DNA of 39,016 bases from assembly GCA_945860125.1 (NCBI GenBank), contig CAMAPQ010000016.1, positions 1 to 39,016 of the forward strand. Direction: 5' to 3'. The notes beneath the pieces are model-generated. The model did no database searches, was not told the origin of the DNA, and worked only from the letters and a program-made list of their open reading frames with translations. The position numbers and the translations under genes were made by a program. This document shows positions 7,892-19,720 of this stretch, piece by piece (position 1 is the stretch's first letter; each line of letters opens with the position of its first letter). The DNA comes from Klebsiella pneumoniae. GTDB lineage: Bacteria > Pseudomonadota > Gammaproteobacteria > Pseudomonadales > CAMAPQ01.

Positions 7892-9163
7892 ATGAAATTG
7901 ACAATGATGGTACTTGAATGGATTAACTCTTTAACTTACTCGTTCATTCCCCCCATAATGAATGCCTTCTCAGGACAAAAACCGACCAATATGATTAGCA
8001 TACCTATCATTACAGCAATAATAGGATGGCTAATAAACTGGCTTACCATCAAAATAACTTTTTATCCTATTAAATTTATTGGGATTCGTCCTTTCTTCGG
8101 CTGGCAAGGCATTATTCCTGCAAAAGCCGAAAAAATATCAGGAATGATGGCTGATAACATCATATCAAAACTTGGATCGCTCAAAGCGTTTTTTCTGCCA
8201 ATAGAAATTGATCAAATATCCAATCAAGTTAATATTTTTTTTCAAGATAATATAGAACACTATATCAATAAAATCATGCTAGAAAATAATGCTATTTTCT
8301 GGGAAAACTTACCCAGAAGCGCTAAAGAAAAAATATATGGCCATATACAACATGTACTACCTGAGCTATCACGAAATATGATTATTGATATAGCTCAACG
8401 TATCGAAGATTTAATTGATTTAAAAGAGGTGATAACAAATCAAATACTCAAAGAAAAAAAAAATCTGAACAAAATATTCATGGAGGTAGGTCATAAAGAG
8501 CTACGATTTTTCGCCTTGTCAGGGCTATATTTTGGCTTTTCTTTAGGCTTAATCGAAATGATCATCTGGATTTACTTTCCAGAACATTGGATCTTGTTAG
8601 CTTGCGGTTTTATTATTGGCATTCTCACGCCTTTCCTTGCTATAAACTGTATTTTTAGACCACTACACCCCATTAAATTAGGCCGCTATCATTATCAAGG
8701 GCTACTCCTTAAAAGGCAGAAGGAAGCATCATTGGTTTTCTGCCGCCTGATCGCCCAAGATATCCTTTCGATTGACAAAATCATGCAAGCTATCCTAGCT
8801 GGATCACACTCCCATACTGCGAAAAGAATTATCACGCAACATCTTAAACCACTTATAGAAGGACCTATTATTAAAATAGCCTCTCAAGTTGCGCTCGGTG
8901 AAAATGGATATGCTGACTTGAAAAAAAGTATCGAGCTAGAGTTTATTCACCTCATATCCGAATCATTCAAAAGTAAAAAATTTAACATAGCCCATACCTG
9001 CGCACTAGAAGCAATGCTAAATAAACGAATCCAAAAACTCTCACCTGAAGAATTTCAAGATGTATTACGCCCTGTCTTCCAAGAAAACCAATGGGTTTTA
9101 GTTATCATCAGTGCTACTTTAGGTATGCTTGCAGGACTAATACAAAACTTGTTTATTTCATAA
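7892..9163 (+). CDS. DUF445 family membrane protein
   Basis: The DUF445 signature is clear: TAIIGWLINWLTIKITFYP followed by GWQGIIPAKAEKIS, corresponding to the GWxTNxLAI...GWQGxIP pattern of the family. There is one N-terminal membrane segment, a long helical middle, two central segments (with AINCIFRPLHP between halves) and a C-terminal segment. The frame is open from a GTG at 7823, but a TATAAT at 7803-7808 would put the transcript start almost on top of it. I prefer an internal ATG (7892 or 7904). The family function is unknown. The next gene may be a relative. Confidence 0.78.
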   Translation: MKLTMMVLEWINSLTYSFIPPIMNAFSGQKPTNMISIPIITAIIGWLINWLTIKITFYPIKFIGIRPFFGWQGIIPAKAEKISGMMADNIISKLGSLKAFFLPIEIDQISNQVNIFFQDNIEHYINKIMLENNAIFWENLPRSAKEKIYGHIQHVLPELSRNMIIDIAQRIEDLIDLKEVITNQILKEKKNLNKIFMEVGHKELRFFALSGLYFGFSLGLIEMIIWIYFPEHWILLACGFIIGILTPFLAINCIFRPLHPIKLGRYHYQGLLLKRQKEASLVFCRLIAQDILSIDKIMQAILAGSHSHTAKRIITQHLKPLIEGPIIKIASQVALGENGYADLKKSIELEFIHLISESFKSKKFNIAHTCALEAMLNKRIQKLSPEEFQDVLRPVFQENQWVLVIISATLGMLAGLIQNLFIS

Positions 9164-9232
9164 CAATATCCTATTTTTGCTGAGGAATGGAACCACGCAA
9201 TATATTGTATCTATGCTAGGGACGAAATATAA

Positions 9233-10348
9233 ATGGCACTTTTTCTTTGCCTACTACTTGCCCCCTTTCCTATTTGGCTAGGGTTTAAATTACTTCCTTA
9301 TTTTTCATCTCCTCTTTTTTACGTTGACAGACTTCAGCAAGTACACTTTTTAATTGGAAATGCGCAAAAAGTTTTTTTGGCCTATATTGGCCATATTTTA
9401 AACAGCTATCTTGAAGTGATTTTTTCAACTGCTGCTTTATGGGAAATGCTTCAACCGGAAAGAGTATTTTTTAAGCTAAAAAATAGCGCTTTATCTATTT
9501 TTGAAGAAGAGCTAGATGCAATTATGAACGAAGTAGATTATACAGGTTGGAGCAATGTGTCTTTAATCGTTAAAAATAGAACATATTACTTATTTAAAAA
9601 AGAAGCAGAAATTTTTCTAGAAAGTTTAATTGATGAAATCACTCGCTTTCCAGAACAACACATTAACTACCAAAGACTGACAGCAAAAACCCAATCACAA
9701 AATAATTATTTTGCTCAAAAAGTATTTTCTCAACTAATATCCAACCTTAGCATAACAAACAAACAACCCTCTCATATTTTGAGCTTAAGCTTTTTTCCTA
9801 TGATAACGTTATTCTTTAACCAGGGAACAATTGCTATTATTTTAAGCGTTGCATTGAGTATTGCGCTGTCTAGCATGTATTTTGGCGCCTATTATATAAA
9901 AGATAAAAGGCTAAAAAAAAATAATGGCTTTTCTTCTATTTTACTACGACAAAATATATCATTAGAAAGTATTATTAATGATGTTTTAAATCAAAACAGT
10001 CTTAAAATACAATACATTTTAGAAAAAAGCGGGCGTAAAATGCATCAAAGATTAAAAAATAATCTACTCAGTCATGCCTACTCAGAAAATTTACTACATA
10101 ACATACAGCAGTGTTTAAAACGTGTATTAATCAATGTTTGCCATGATGCAGACTTTAATCAAGAATGTATTCTTATGCTTGAGAAGAAAAAAAATAACGA
10201 GCAATGCAAAAAAGAAACTCTTTTTACAGCTCGATTATTAACCAACCTATACTTTAATCAATACATAAAATACCACCTAGTTCTGCTTATGAATGCCTCA
10301 CTTGTTTTTTCTGTTTATTTCTTAATCAACTATTTTAAAAGAACCTAA
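9233..10348 (+). CDS. Multi-pass membrane protein, possibly a divergent DUF445 relative
   Basis: This 371-aa protein has the same topology as its upstream neighbour: an N-terminal hydrophobic segment (about 1-22), a long amphipathic helical stretch, a central segment near 195-220 (IAIILSVALSIALSSMYFGA), another helical stretch and a C-terminal segment (VLLMNASLVFSVYFLINYF). I see no catalytic motif and no clear DUF445 signature, so the relationship rests on topology, size and adjacency. AGGGA precedes the ATG. It is unusually rich in Lys, Asn, Ile and Leu codons. It is four bases upstream of the receiver-GGDEF gene, so cotranscription is likely. Confidence 0.6.
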   Translation: MALFLCLLLAPFPIWLGFKLLPYFSSPLFYVDRLQQVHFLIGNAQKVFLAYIGHILNSYLEVIFSTAALWEMLQPERVFFKLKNSALSIFEEELDAIMNEVDYTGWSNVSLIVKNRTYYLFKKEAEIFLESLIDEITRFPEQHINYQRLTAKTQSQNNYFAQKVFSQLISNLSITNKQPSHILSLSFFPMITLFFNQGTIAIILSVALSIALSSMYFGAYYIKDKRLKKNNGFSSILLRQNISLESIINDVLNQNSLKIQYILEKSGRKMHQRLKNNLLSHAYSENLLHNIQQCLKRVLINVCHDADFNQECILMLEKKKNNEQCKKETLFTARLLTNLYFNQYIKYHLVLLMNASLVFSVYFLINYFKRT

Positions 10349-10352
10349 ACAC

Positions 10353-11348
10353 ATGAATCACACTTATTTTATTAAAATATTAATTTTAAGTCATAGCGAG
10401 CAACTTACAGCACTTATACGAAATACCTTTAAAAAAATCGACTCACTTAAATTTCATATTATTGAAGTTAATGATATTGAAACAGCGAAACAACAAACCT
10501 CTAGCACACTATTTGATCTTATCTTTCTTGATATGGATGAAAGCGCTAAGCATCTATTTTATGAATTAGATACCCTTATGCTAGAAGCGCCCTCTGTAAG
10601 TATTCTATGTTTGTTAGATAATGAAAACCAAGAATTGTCTAAGCAGTGCTTAGACAGAGGGGCAACTGACTTTCTTATTAAACAAGAATGGCCTGAAGAC
10701 TTAATTATGCGCGCACTACGCTACAATCTTTATTATAAAAAAAGCAAAGAAAAAATCATGCAGCTTTTACAGCATGACGAACTAACAGGCGTAGCCAACA
10801 GGCATCTTTTGCTAGATCGACTATCTCAAGCCATTCTTCGATCAGAAAGAAGCAACCTTAAAATTGCCGTTCTTTTTATTGACATTGATAACTTTAGAAA
10901 TATCAACGAATCAATTGGTTATCAAGCTGGCGATGTCATTTTAAAAGAAACAGCCAGCCGACTAATCGATTGCGTACGCCGCCAAGATACCGTATCCAGA
11001 TTTGGTAGCGATGAATTTATTTTAATATTAGAAGGCTTATCTGATGCACAATATATTCTTAATATTTTACAAGAATTAAAACTAAGCCTTGAAGACCCTA
11101 TTTTTTTTAATACGCAATCTTTATATATATCAACTTCTATAGGTATAGCTGTATTAGAAGATCACGCACTAATGATCGATTCTCTTGATCTAATTAAACA
11201 AGCAGATATTGCAAGATATAGAGCAAAAGAAAAAGGGAGAAATACTTACCATTTTTACTCAGAAAAATATAATAAGCTCGTAGAAAAAAGAGAGGACTTA
11301 CAAAATAAACTCCAAGAAACACTAAACCGTATATTTAAACCATCATAA
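10353..11348 (+). CDS. Response regulator with GGDEF output (diguanylate cyclase)
   Basis: This 331-aa protein has an N-terminal receiver-like domain (about 6-125), with an aspartate in IFLDMDESA and a lysine in DFLIKQE, and a GGDEF domain (about 140-310). The GGDEF domain begins DELTGVANRHLL and has the active loop SRFGSDEFIL, with Ser in the second position. The RRQD inhibitory site lies five residues before the loop, so product feedback is expected. GSDEF loops occur in catalytic and degenerate proteins, so activity is likely but not certain. It probably makes c-di-GMP in response to phosphorylation. Only four bases separate it from the membrane gene upstream. Confidence 0.87.
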   Translation: MNHTYFIKILILSHSEQLTALIRNTFKKIDSLKFHIIEVNDIETAKQQTSSTLFDLIFLDMDESAKHLFYELDTLMLEAPSVSILCLLDNENQELSKQCLDRGATDFLIKQEWPEDLIMRALRYNLYYKKSKEKIMQLLQHDELTGVANRHLLLDRLSQAILRSERSNLKIAVLFIDIDNFRNINESIGYQAGDVILKETASRLIDCVRRQDTVSRFGSDEFILILEGLSDAQYILNILQELKLSLEDPIFFNTQSLYISTSIGIAVLEDHALMIDSLDLIKQADIARYRAKEKGRNTYHFYSEKYNKLVEKREDLQNKLQETLNRIFKPS

Positions 11349-11487
11349 CAATTACGCTATCATGCAAAAAATAGCTTAAAAAATTACTTTTAATCACATA
11401 AAGAATAAAGAAACAACTAAAAAGCCATGCTCTACAATAAAAAGATAAACACCGGCAATAACCCAGGCTAGAAAAAGACGAGAACAA

Positions 11488-11571
11488 ATGACACAATACA
11501 CACAATTATTACACCAGCGCTTCCACCATCCACTTATGTATTTTCATTACAGAAAGAATATCGAGTTATAA
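11488..11571 (+). CDS. Possible 27-aa small ORF ahead of the 404-aa gene
   Basis: The ATG at 11488 opens a 27-codon frame that ends with TAA at 11569-11571, two bases before the ATG of the next gene. A GACGAG lies eight to twelve bases upstream of it. The peptide has five histidines and four tyrosines and no recognisable family. The stop-start spacing would allow translational coupling, useful because the next gene has a poor ribosome site. It may be chance in AT-rich DNA. Confidence 0.2.
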   Translation: MTQYTQLLHQRFHHPLMYFHYRKNIEL

Positions 11572-11573
11572 GT

Positions 11574-12788
11574 ATGACGAAAGCCACTCTGGATGCCAGC
11601 CAGATAGAGATTTTTTCTTTTATTCACCAGCACGCCCCCATATCTACTAAAGCAACAGTGCAATCTTTTCAAACTCAAGGCGCTATCTCTGAGAGTCAAA
11701 TTATCGTATCAACTAAAATAGAATCATTAGAGCATACTGCTCAGATGCTCGTTAGCCTTCCCACTTTATCTAATAAAGTTTTTATTACGATTACTGATAA
11801 AGCAACGCCTATCTTTGCTAAAGTTTTAGCCGGACTAAGCGCAAAAAGTGAGACAAGCGATGCTATTACTTATGGTTTTTTTGAGCAAATTTATGACGAG
11901 ACTTTTAGAAAAGCAAAATGGGAAGGCATATTGCTAACATCAATAAAAGTATTGATTGACGGATTTCCTTACACGTATACAACAAAGGAAGAGGAAGCAA
12001 TTGAATTCATTCTTGTTTTACCTATTAATGCGTACGAGATACTGATTGCTCAACGAAAAGGCAGCAAAGAACTCATCAACTACCTTAGTTCTCACCCAAG
12101 AAACTTATTTAAATTTGATCAGCAACCAGAAGAAACTTTACGCATAAAAAATAATACACCGGAAATAAAAGCTGTATCTGCGCCTACACCAACAGAATCA
12201 ACGCCGATAATTGAAAAATCAAAAGAAACAAAAGCTAAAAAACCAAAAAAAGCTGAAAAAACCCATTATGTGGAGGGAAAAGATCAAAGCTTAAGCTTTA
12301 ATGCTATTTTTTCTTCTGTTGAAATTAACCCCATCGAAAAAGCACCTAGTAGCATTACAGCCTATAACAGGCTTAAAAGTCATCCCGACTTATTAAAAGA
12401 TAAACTCCCTGAGAGCATAAAAAATAATGTGCCTACAAATCCAATAGAATCAATTAACTTAACGAAAAAAAATAACGTCTTTACTGATATTTTACCCCTT
12501 GAACCTAAAATAGCTCATACATATAACGCGGCAATACCAAAACATATCTCTCATCACAAATCAACATCATCCACACAAGACTCAAAACAAATAAGCCAAG
12601 GACGGGTAAGGTTTCAACTAATTGCAGAAACAGTGGTAGGCAGCATTTTGCTAACAGGTGGAATATTCGCATCATTTATTCTATTACAAACTAAGCTAGC
12701 AATAGCGAGCATTTTAGGCGGACTATTCGGTATTGCAGGCCTAATGCTTTTAGGTAATGCGCTCAAAAATGCAGTAAAAAACACTTAA
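11574..12788 (+). CDS. Unknown 404-aa protein: N-terminal globular domain, linker, C-terminal membrane hairpin
   Basis: I do not recognise this protein with confidence. Residues 1-170 look globular; the stretch AIEFILVLPINAYEILIAQR and a following KGSKELINYL resemble the end of bacterial suppressor-of-fused domains, a weak match. Residues about 180-340 are a low-complexity Lys/Pro/Ser/Thr linker. The last 60 residues hold two hydrophobic segments separated by a short turn (GSILLTGGIFASFILL, then IASILGGLFGIAGLMLLG), giving a membrane-anchored cytoplasmic protein. It opens the 11574-15003 run. The ribosome site is weak, so coupling to the small upstream ORF is possible. Confidence 0.65.
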   Translation: MTKATLDASQIEIFSFIHQHAPISTKATVQSFQTQGAISESQIIVSTKIESLEHTAQMLVSLPTLSNKVFITITDKATPIFAKVLAGLSAKSETSDAITYGFFEQIYDETFRKAKWEGILLTSIKVLIDGFPYTYTTKEEEAIEFILVLPINAYEILIAQRKGSKELINYLSSHPRNLFKFDQQPEETLRIKNNTPEIKAVSAPTPTESTPIIEKSKETKAKKPKKAEKTHYVEGKDQSLSFNAIFSSVEINPIEKAPSSITAYNRLKSHPDLLKDKLPESIKNNVPTNPIESINLTKKNNVFTDILPLEPKIAHTYNAAIPKHISHHKSTSSTQDSKQISQGRVRFQLIAETVVGSILLTGGIFASFILLQTKLAIASILGGLFGIAGLMLLGNALKNAVKNT

Positions 12789-12813
12789 AATATCCCCCAA
12801 AAATCTGCCAAGT

Positions 12814-12826
12814 GTTACGCTGTAAC
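12814..12826. promoter_or_regulatory. GTTAC-N3-GTAAC palindrome
   Basis: A perfect 5-bp inverted repeat, GTTAC GCT GTAAC, lies 44 bases before the ATG at 12870, in the gap between the 404-aa and 234-aa genes. It could be a dimeric regulator site. Its GTAAC half is the same word as in the repeats before the kinase gene at 24740, but there the words are direct repeats. Confidence 0.3.
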
Positions 12827-12869
12827 TATGCAGGAAAATATTTTTTTCTTACTTTGTATAAGGTGATTC

Positions 12870-13574
12870 ATGAGCATTTTCTCAAAAAAAACCAATAATG
12901 AACAAAAAAATCCTACTGAGTTTTTATTTGAACTAGCTGACACGTCAAAAGAAACATCTATGCTACCAGCAAATAAAACCACTCAACAACCTAGCGTCTC
13001 TACACAGGCTAAGGCGGATCAAAAAGAACCCAACTTATTGAAAACAAAAAAGGAAACAAGCGGTTCACCTTTCTCTTCATCTAAAATTAATGATCAATCC
13101 TCATTAAATCATACGATCACAGAAAAACCACTTATTGATCGACGACAAGGCAGCTTATTTACAATTGAAAAGGCACTAGAATTATTTAACTCACTCCCAC
13201 CAGTTGACGTCACAATAGCCACATCACTGATCAAGCAAACATTACAAACAGTAGGTGTCGATTTAGGCAAGGTTATAATCGAAGCACGCGAAAAACTATC
13301 CTCAGCAGAAAAGGAATCAACTCATCTTCAAAATGAAATTTACACTTTAGAACTTAAGCTAGCCAAGCTAAAAGAGAGACTAGATCACACCGATAACAAT
13401 AAAGAAAATATTAAACGTATCCTGTTTTTATTAACTCAAAGTGCGTCTATAGATAAAATACAACAAATAAGCACTCATTCTGCTCAAAATCTATTTACAG
13501 AGTCTTTCAGTCACCCCTCGGATACAACGTCTATACTTTTTGGGGAAGATGATAAAAAAACCAATACACCGTAA
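12870..13574 (+). CDS. Unknown 234-aa protein with conserved-looking helical/coiled-coil core
   Basis: The N-terminal 95 residues are low-complexity and Ser/Thr/Lys-rich. The core (about 98-200) looks conserved: FTIEKALELFNSLPPVDVTI, then a KQTLQTVGVDLGKVIIEA helix, then a heptad-type coiled coil (ESTHLQNEIYTLELKLAKL). The tail is acidic and polar. There is no signal peptide or membrane segment, so it should be cytoplasmic. AAGGTGATTC precedes the ATG. Six bases separate it from the membrane-anchored receiver gene, also rich in coiled coil, so the two may interact. No database family comes to mind. Confidence 0.68.
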   Translation: MSIFSKKTNNEQKNPTEFLFELADTSKETSMLPANKTTQQPSVSTQAKADQKEPNLLKTKKETSGSPFSSSKINDQSSLNHTITEKPLIDRRQGSLFTIEKALELFNSLPPVDVTIATSLIKQTLQTVGVDLGKVIIEAREKLSSAEKESTHLQNEIYTLELKLAKLKERLDHTDNNKENIKRILFLLTQSASIDKIQQISTHSAQNLFTESFSHPSDTTSILFGEDDKKTNTP

Positions 13575-13580
13575 AAAAAT

Positions 13581-14636
13581 ATGCTTAAGGCTCTTATTGT
13601 TGACGACTCTCGCTCTGCGCGATTCTCGTTAAAAAAAATGTTAGAAAAACTATCAGTAATGACAGAAGAAGCAGCTTCTGGCCAAGAAGCATTATTGCTT
13701 TTGGAACGGCTAGAATACCTGCCAGATATTATTTTTATGGATCACTATATGCCTGATATAGATGGGTTTGAAGTTACAAAAAGATTAAGATCTAAATCTG
13801 GATGGTCTCAAATACCTATCATTATGTGCACATCTAAGGATGGTGATGAATATAAACAAGAAGCGCTTCAAGTCGGTGCTAATGAGATTATTACTAAACC
13901 GGCAAAATATGAAGAAATCATGATGCTAATTAGTAAAACTCAAGAAGCAAGACCAATCAAACCGCAAAATATACTACCTATCGAAGCAAAAGCTGAGAGT
14001 AATCAAATAATTGAACCCAAAGATCAAAAAATATTTGAGAAAGCTATTCTAGAACTAGCCGAAAAAAACCGCCTGTACTTAGAGGATAAAATAGCCAGCA
14101 AATTTGAAGATTTTCAGAGTGAAATTCTCAAAATAGAAGAAGATATCGACAATATTAAAAATAAAATAGAGCTAAAGTATAGACAGTTAAGTAATGAAGC
14201 CATGACCTCAGTTAAACAACTCATTCATGAATCATTATTATTACAACACTCAAACTTTATGAATCATGAATTAGCAGCTCTGAAAGCAAGTTTAGAAAAA
14301 AATATTTTACTAGCTCGGCAAGACATTCAACCTCAAATTCTTGGCCTTAAAAACAGTTTTGAGCAGCTTAGCGAAAAAGCTCAAACCGAAAACGAGACGC
14401 ACAATGAAAAAGTCTTCTTACTTGCCAGTGAACTAATTCATAAAGAAATTGAAAAATTACAGGCTAATTATTCTTATACTAATGAAAAAATCCAATCTGT
14501 AGAAAATAAAATAAGACAAGAACTAAAGTTGGTTTTACAAAATACTCAACAGAAACAACAACAAAATCAATTAGTGGTCTATAGTTTAGTTGGAATCTCA
14601 ATTGTACTTGCGGTAATTGGAATAGTTGTTTTCTGA
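13581..14636 (+). CDS. Receiver domain fused to coiled coil and C-terminal membrane anchor
   Basis: This 351-aa protein has a CheY-type receiver (1-125) with acidic DD (8-9), phospho-acceptor Asp54 in IFMDHYMP, a Thr/Ser position in MCTSKDG and Lys in ITKPAKY, so all phosphorylation residues are present. Residues about 140-325 are almost wholly helical and charged, typical of coiled coil. The last 24 residues form one membrane segment (VVYSLVGISIVLAVIGIVVF). There is no DNA-binding or enzymatic output. A receiver on a long stalk tethered to the membrane suggests a phospho-switchable scaffold. It is tightly linked to the genes on both sides. Confidence 0.82.
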   Translation: MLKALIVDDSRSARFSLKKMLEKLSVMTEEAASGQEALLLLERLEYLPDIIFMDHYMPDIDGFEVTKRLRSKSGWSQIPIIMCTSKDGDEYKQEALQVGANEIITKPAKYEEIMMLISKTQEARPIKPQNILPIEAKAESNQIIEPKDQKIFEKAILELAEKNRLYLEDKIASKFEDFQSEILKIEEDIDNIKNKIELKYRQLSNEAMTSVKQLIHESLLLQHSNFMNHELAALKASLEKNILLARQDIQPQILGLKNSFEQLSEKAQTENETHNEKVFLLASELIHKEIEKLQANYSYTNEKIQSVENKIRQELKLVLQNTQQKQQQNQLVVYSLVGISIVLAVIGIVVF

Positions 14637-14703
14637 GATTACAGCAAGTACTTACTCAACTAAATAACTTAAAAAAACTACTGCTCACATGCGGAACATC
14701 AGA

Positions 14704-15003
14704 ATGTCAAATTTCAGTAAAAAATTTAGCGCTTTCATCACGTCAAATTTCAGTAAAAAATGTAACACTTGTATTAGTAAGTTTTTTGGAGCAAAAAATA
14801 GTGAAGCTACGACTCAAAAAGAAGATATAGATGATGATGGGCTTGCTAAAGCAAAAATAGAAGAAAAAATTAAGCACTATCAAGCTCACGGGAAACAAGC
14901 ATCTAAGGGACTAGATGATCCAAGCTTTAGTACAGCTGTGAATAAATTAGAGAAAGAGGACTACGCCTCACTATTTCAACAATCAAAAGAAGAAAAGAAG
15001 TGA
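14704..15003 (+). CDS. Unknown small charged protein with duplicated N-terminal 12-mer
   Basis: From the ATG at 14704 the product is 99 aa; an ATG at 14689 would add five residues but has no ribosome site, while CGGAAC precedes 14704. The first 24 residues are two copies of a 12-residue unit starting SNFSKK. The rest is acidic and basic by turns, and ends in a conserved-looking helix: KIEEKIKHYQAHGKQAS, then LDDPSFSTAVNKLEKEDY. There is no membrane segment. It is the last gene of the cluster and converges on the PhaC-like gene with a one-base gap. I cannot assign a family. Confidence 0.6.
   Translation: MSNFSKKFSAFITSNFSKKCNTCISKFFGAKNSEATTQKEDIDDDGLAKAKIEEKIKHYQAHGKQASKGLDDPSFSTAVNKLEKEDYASLFQQSKEEKK
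14706..14761. repeat. Direct repeat of 20 bases with 36-bp period
   Basis: The word GTCAAATTTCAGTAAAAAAT occurs at 14706-14725 and again at 14742-14761. The 36-bp period is 12 codons, so the coding frame is kept. The intervening parts have already diverged. Confidence 0.9.
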
Positions 15004-15004
15004 T

Positions 15005-17279
<2,275 letters not shown>

Positions 17280-17362
17280 TTATTACGTCCTCTCAAAAAA
17301 CTCAGGAACTAACTCTGGCATTAGCGCTAAAGACAAACTCTAACGCTAACGAGTAAAATTGT

Positions 17363-19510
17363 TTAGCTATAAAAGGCTTGACCATTCTTAGCCATCTCAC
17401 GCAATTTATCTGTTGGCCTATATAAAGAGCCAAGAGCGGCATACTTATCACATAGCTCAACAAACGCACTAACACCCATTTGATCAATATAACGGAAGAC
17501 GCCACCCCTGAACGGAGGAAAACCTAGACCATAGATAAGAGCCATGTCTGCATCAGCTACGCTATCGACAATATTCTCCTCTAGGCATCGCACTACCTCG
17601 AGACACATAGGAATCATCAAACGATTAATAATATCTTCATCAGAAAAAGTTTGAGCAGGCTGACAAACTTCTTTTAGCAAGTCATAAACAACTTCATCGA
17701 CTAATTTAACAGACTTACCTTTTTTATCTAAAGAATACTGATAAAAACCAGATCCATTCTTTTGGCCTAATCTTTTATGCTCAAAAAATAGAGTGAAAGC
17801 ATCTTTAAAATCATAAGACATTCTTTCTGGAAAACCCTTAGCCATGACTGCCGCTGCATGAACGCCCGTATCTATACCAACAACATCCATAAGATAAGCA
17901 GGACCCATCGGCCAACCAAACTTCTCCATTACTTTATCTACAGCCTGAAAATCAGCGCCATCTTTCAAAAGAATCGAAAAACCACCAAAGTAAGGAAAAA
18001 GAACGCGATTAACAAAAAAGCCTGGGCAATCATTAACCACAACAGGGGTTTTTCCCATGCTCTTAGCATAAGCAACAATCGTTGCGATGGTCTGATCTGT
18101 TGTTTTTTCGCCACGAATAATTTCGACCAAAGGCATTCTATTCACAGGGTTAAAAAAATGCATGCCTGCAAATCTCTCTGGAAACTTCAAAGCCTTCGCT
18201 AACTCATTAATAGATATTGTCGAAGTATTTGAAGCCAAAATAGCATCATTTCTCACATTTGCTTCAGTTTCAGCTAAAACTATTTTTTTAACTTTTTCAT
18301 TCTCAACAACCGCTTCAATAACAATATCAACAGAAGAAAAATCGCCAAAATTAAGAGTTGGACGAATCTTTGAGAGAATCCCACCCATCTTAACGGCATC
18401 CATTTTCTTACGCTCAACCTGCTTTGAAAGTAGCTTGGTCGCTTCAGCCATACCAACATCTAGCTGCTTATCTGAAATATCTTTCATGATAATCGGCGCG
18501 CCCTTATAGGCCGATTGATAGGCAATGCCGCCACCCATGATGCCGGCACCCAAAACGGCTGCCTGATTTATAGGCTTCGCTTGAGACTCATACTTCCTCA
18601 CTTTCCTTTTCAACTCTTGGTCATTCAAGAACAGACCAATCAAAGAGTGCGCCACAGATGTTTTTGCTACTTTAGCGAACGCTTTTGCTTCAACTTCAAT
18701 GGCCTGATCTCGCTTCATATTCGAGTGACGCTGCATAGTCTGAACAGAGGCAAGAGGAGAAGGATAATGTTTCCCTGCCTGCTGAGCGACAACAGCAGAA
18801 CACGTTTGAAACGCCATCATGCTTTCCATAGGAGGAAGCTTTAAAGGCTCTAGTTTTTCTTGGCGTTTTGCCTTGTAGTCAATTTTCTTTTCAATACATT
18901 GATTAATGAGATGACGAGCCGCAGCAACAAGATGCGCAGAGTCAACAACAGCATCCACCACACCATCTTTCAAAGCTTTTTCAGCATTATGTTGTCCACC
19001 AGCAGCAATCCACTCTACTGCATTATCAACACCAATAATCCGGGGCATACGAACCGTTCCACCAAATCCTGGGAATATACCTAACTTCACTTCAGGCAAA
19101 CCAATTTCTGCACTGGTAGCCATGACGCGAAAATCAGTCGCTAAACATATTTCAAGGCCACCACCCAACGCTAAACCATTAATCACAGTAACGGTAGGGA
19201 AAGGAAAATCTTCCACAGCAGAAAAAATGGCATTAATTTCTAACAGCCACTTAATAATCTCGTCTTCAGAAGCAGAAAATAAATTCGTAAACTCAGTAAT
19301 ATCAGCACCAACAATAAAAGAGTCTTTGCTGCTTGTAATCAGCATACCCTTAACCGATTGATCTAATGCAATCGCACGAACAGCCTCACCAAGCTCAACC
19401 AATGTCTGCTTATTAAACTTATTGACTGACTCATTCTTCAAATCAAATTTTAGCTCAACAACGCCATCTTCCCCCTTTACCGCAGAAAGGGCCTGACCGC
19501 TATAAATCAT
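17363..19510 (-). CDS. fadB: Fatty-acid oxidation complex alpha subunit FadB
   Basis: This 715-aa multifunctional enzyme combines an enoyl-CoA hydratase/isomerase domain (about 1-190), with the oxyanion-hole and glutamate regions [13 protein letters not shown] and [15 protein letters not shown], and a 3-hydroxyacyl-CoA dehydrogenase (about 310-715), with the NAD loop [13 protein letters not shown] and catalytic His in [12 protein letters not shown]. It forms the FadBA complex with the next gene. A strong AGGAGA lies seven bases before the ATG, the best ribosome site in the region. Several antisense open frames inside it are shadows. Confidence 0.97.
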   Translation of the reverse strand: MIYSGQALSAVKGEDGVVELKFDLKNESVNKFNKQTLVELGEAVRAIALDQSVKGMLITSSKDSFIVGADITEFTNLFSASEDEIIKWLLEINAIFSAVEDFPFPTVTVINGLALGGGLEICLATDFRVMATSAEIGLPEVKLGIFPGFGGTVRMPRIIGVDNAVEWIAAGGQHNAEKALKDGVVDAVVDSAHLVAAARHLINQCIEKKIDYKAKRQEKLEPLKLPPMESMMAFQTCSAVVAQQAGKHYPSPLASVQTMQRHSNMKRDQAIEVEAKAFAKVAKTSVAHSLIGLFLNDQELKRKVRKYESQAKPINQAAVLGAGIMGGGIAYQSAYKGAPIIMKDISDKQLDVGMAEATKLLSKQVERKKMDAVKMGGILSKIRPTLNFGDFSSVDIVIEAVVENEKVKKIVLAETEANVRNDAILASNTSTISINELAKALKFPERFAGMHFFNPVNRMPLVEIIRGEKTTDQTIATIVAYAKSMGKTPVVVNDCPGFFVNRVLFPYFGGFSILLKDGADFQAVDKVMEKFGWPMGPAYLMDVVGIDTGVHAAAVMAKGFPERMSYDFKDAFTLFFEHKRLGQKNGSGFYQYSLDKKGKSVKLVDEVVYDLLKEVCQPAQTFSDEDIINRLMIPMCLEVVRCLEENIVDSVADADMALIYGLGFPPFRGGVFRYIDQMGVSAFVELCDKYAALGSLYRPTDKLREMAKNGQAFYS

Positions 19511-19720
19511 TATAATCTCCTCATATGAAAATGAGCTTAAAAAACAGGTAAATATAATCGCTTAAACACGGTGGGTAGTATGTAAGAAGACGAGACAAGG
19601 GAAAACAATCTTTTGTGACTGATTAGTTTCCAAAAACCGATATAAAACAACAAGAAAGAACTACTGGCAAATCAAAAAACATAGCCAGAATTCAATAAAA
19701 TTGGCTGCTTTTTCTCATAA

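Noticed and set aside
17858-19361. Several plus-strand open frames inside fadB
   Set aside because: FadB is complete and well conserved on the minus strand; the antisense frames have no recognisable domains or ribosome sites.
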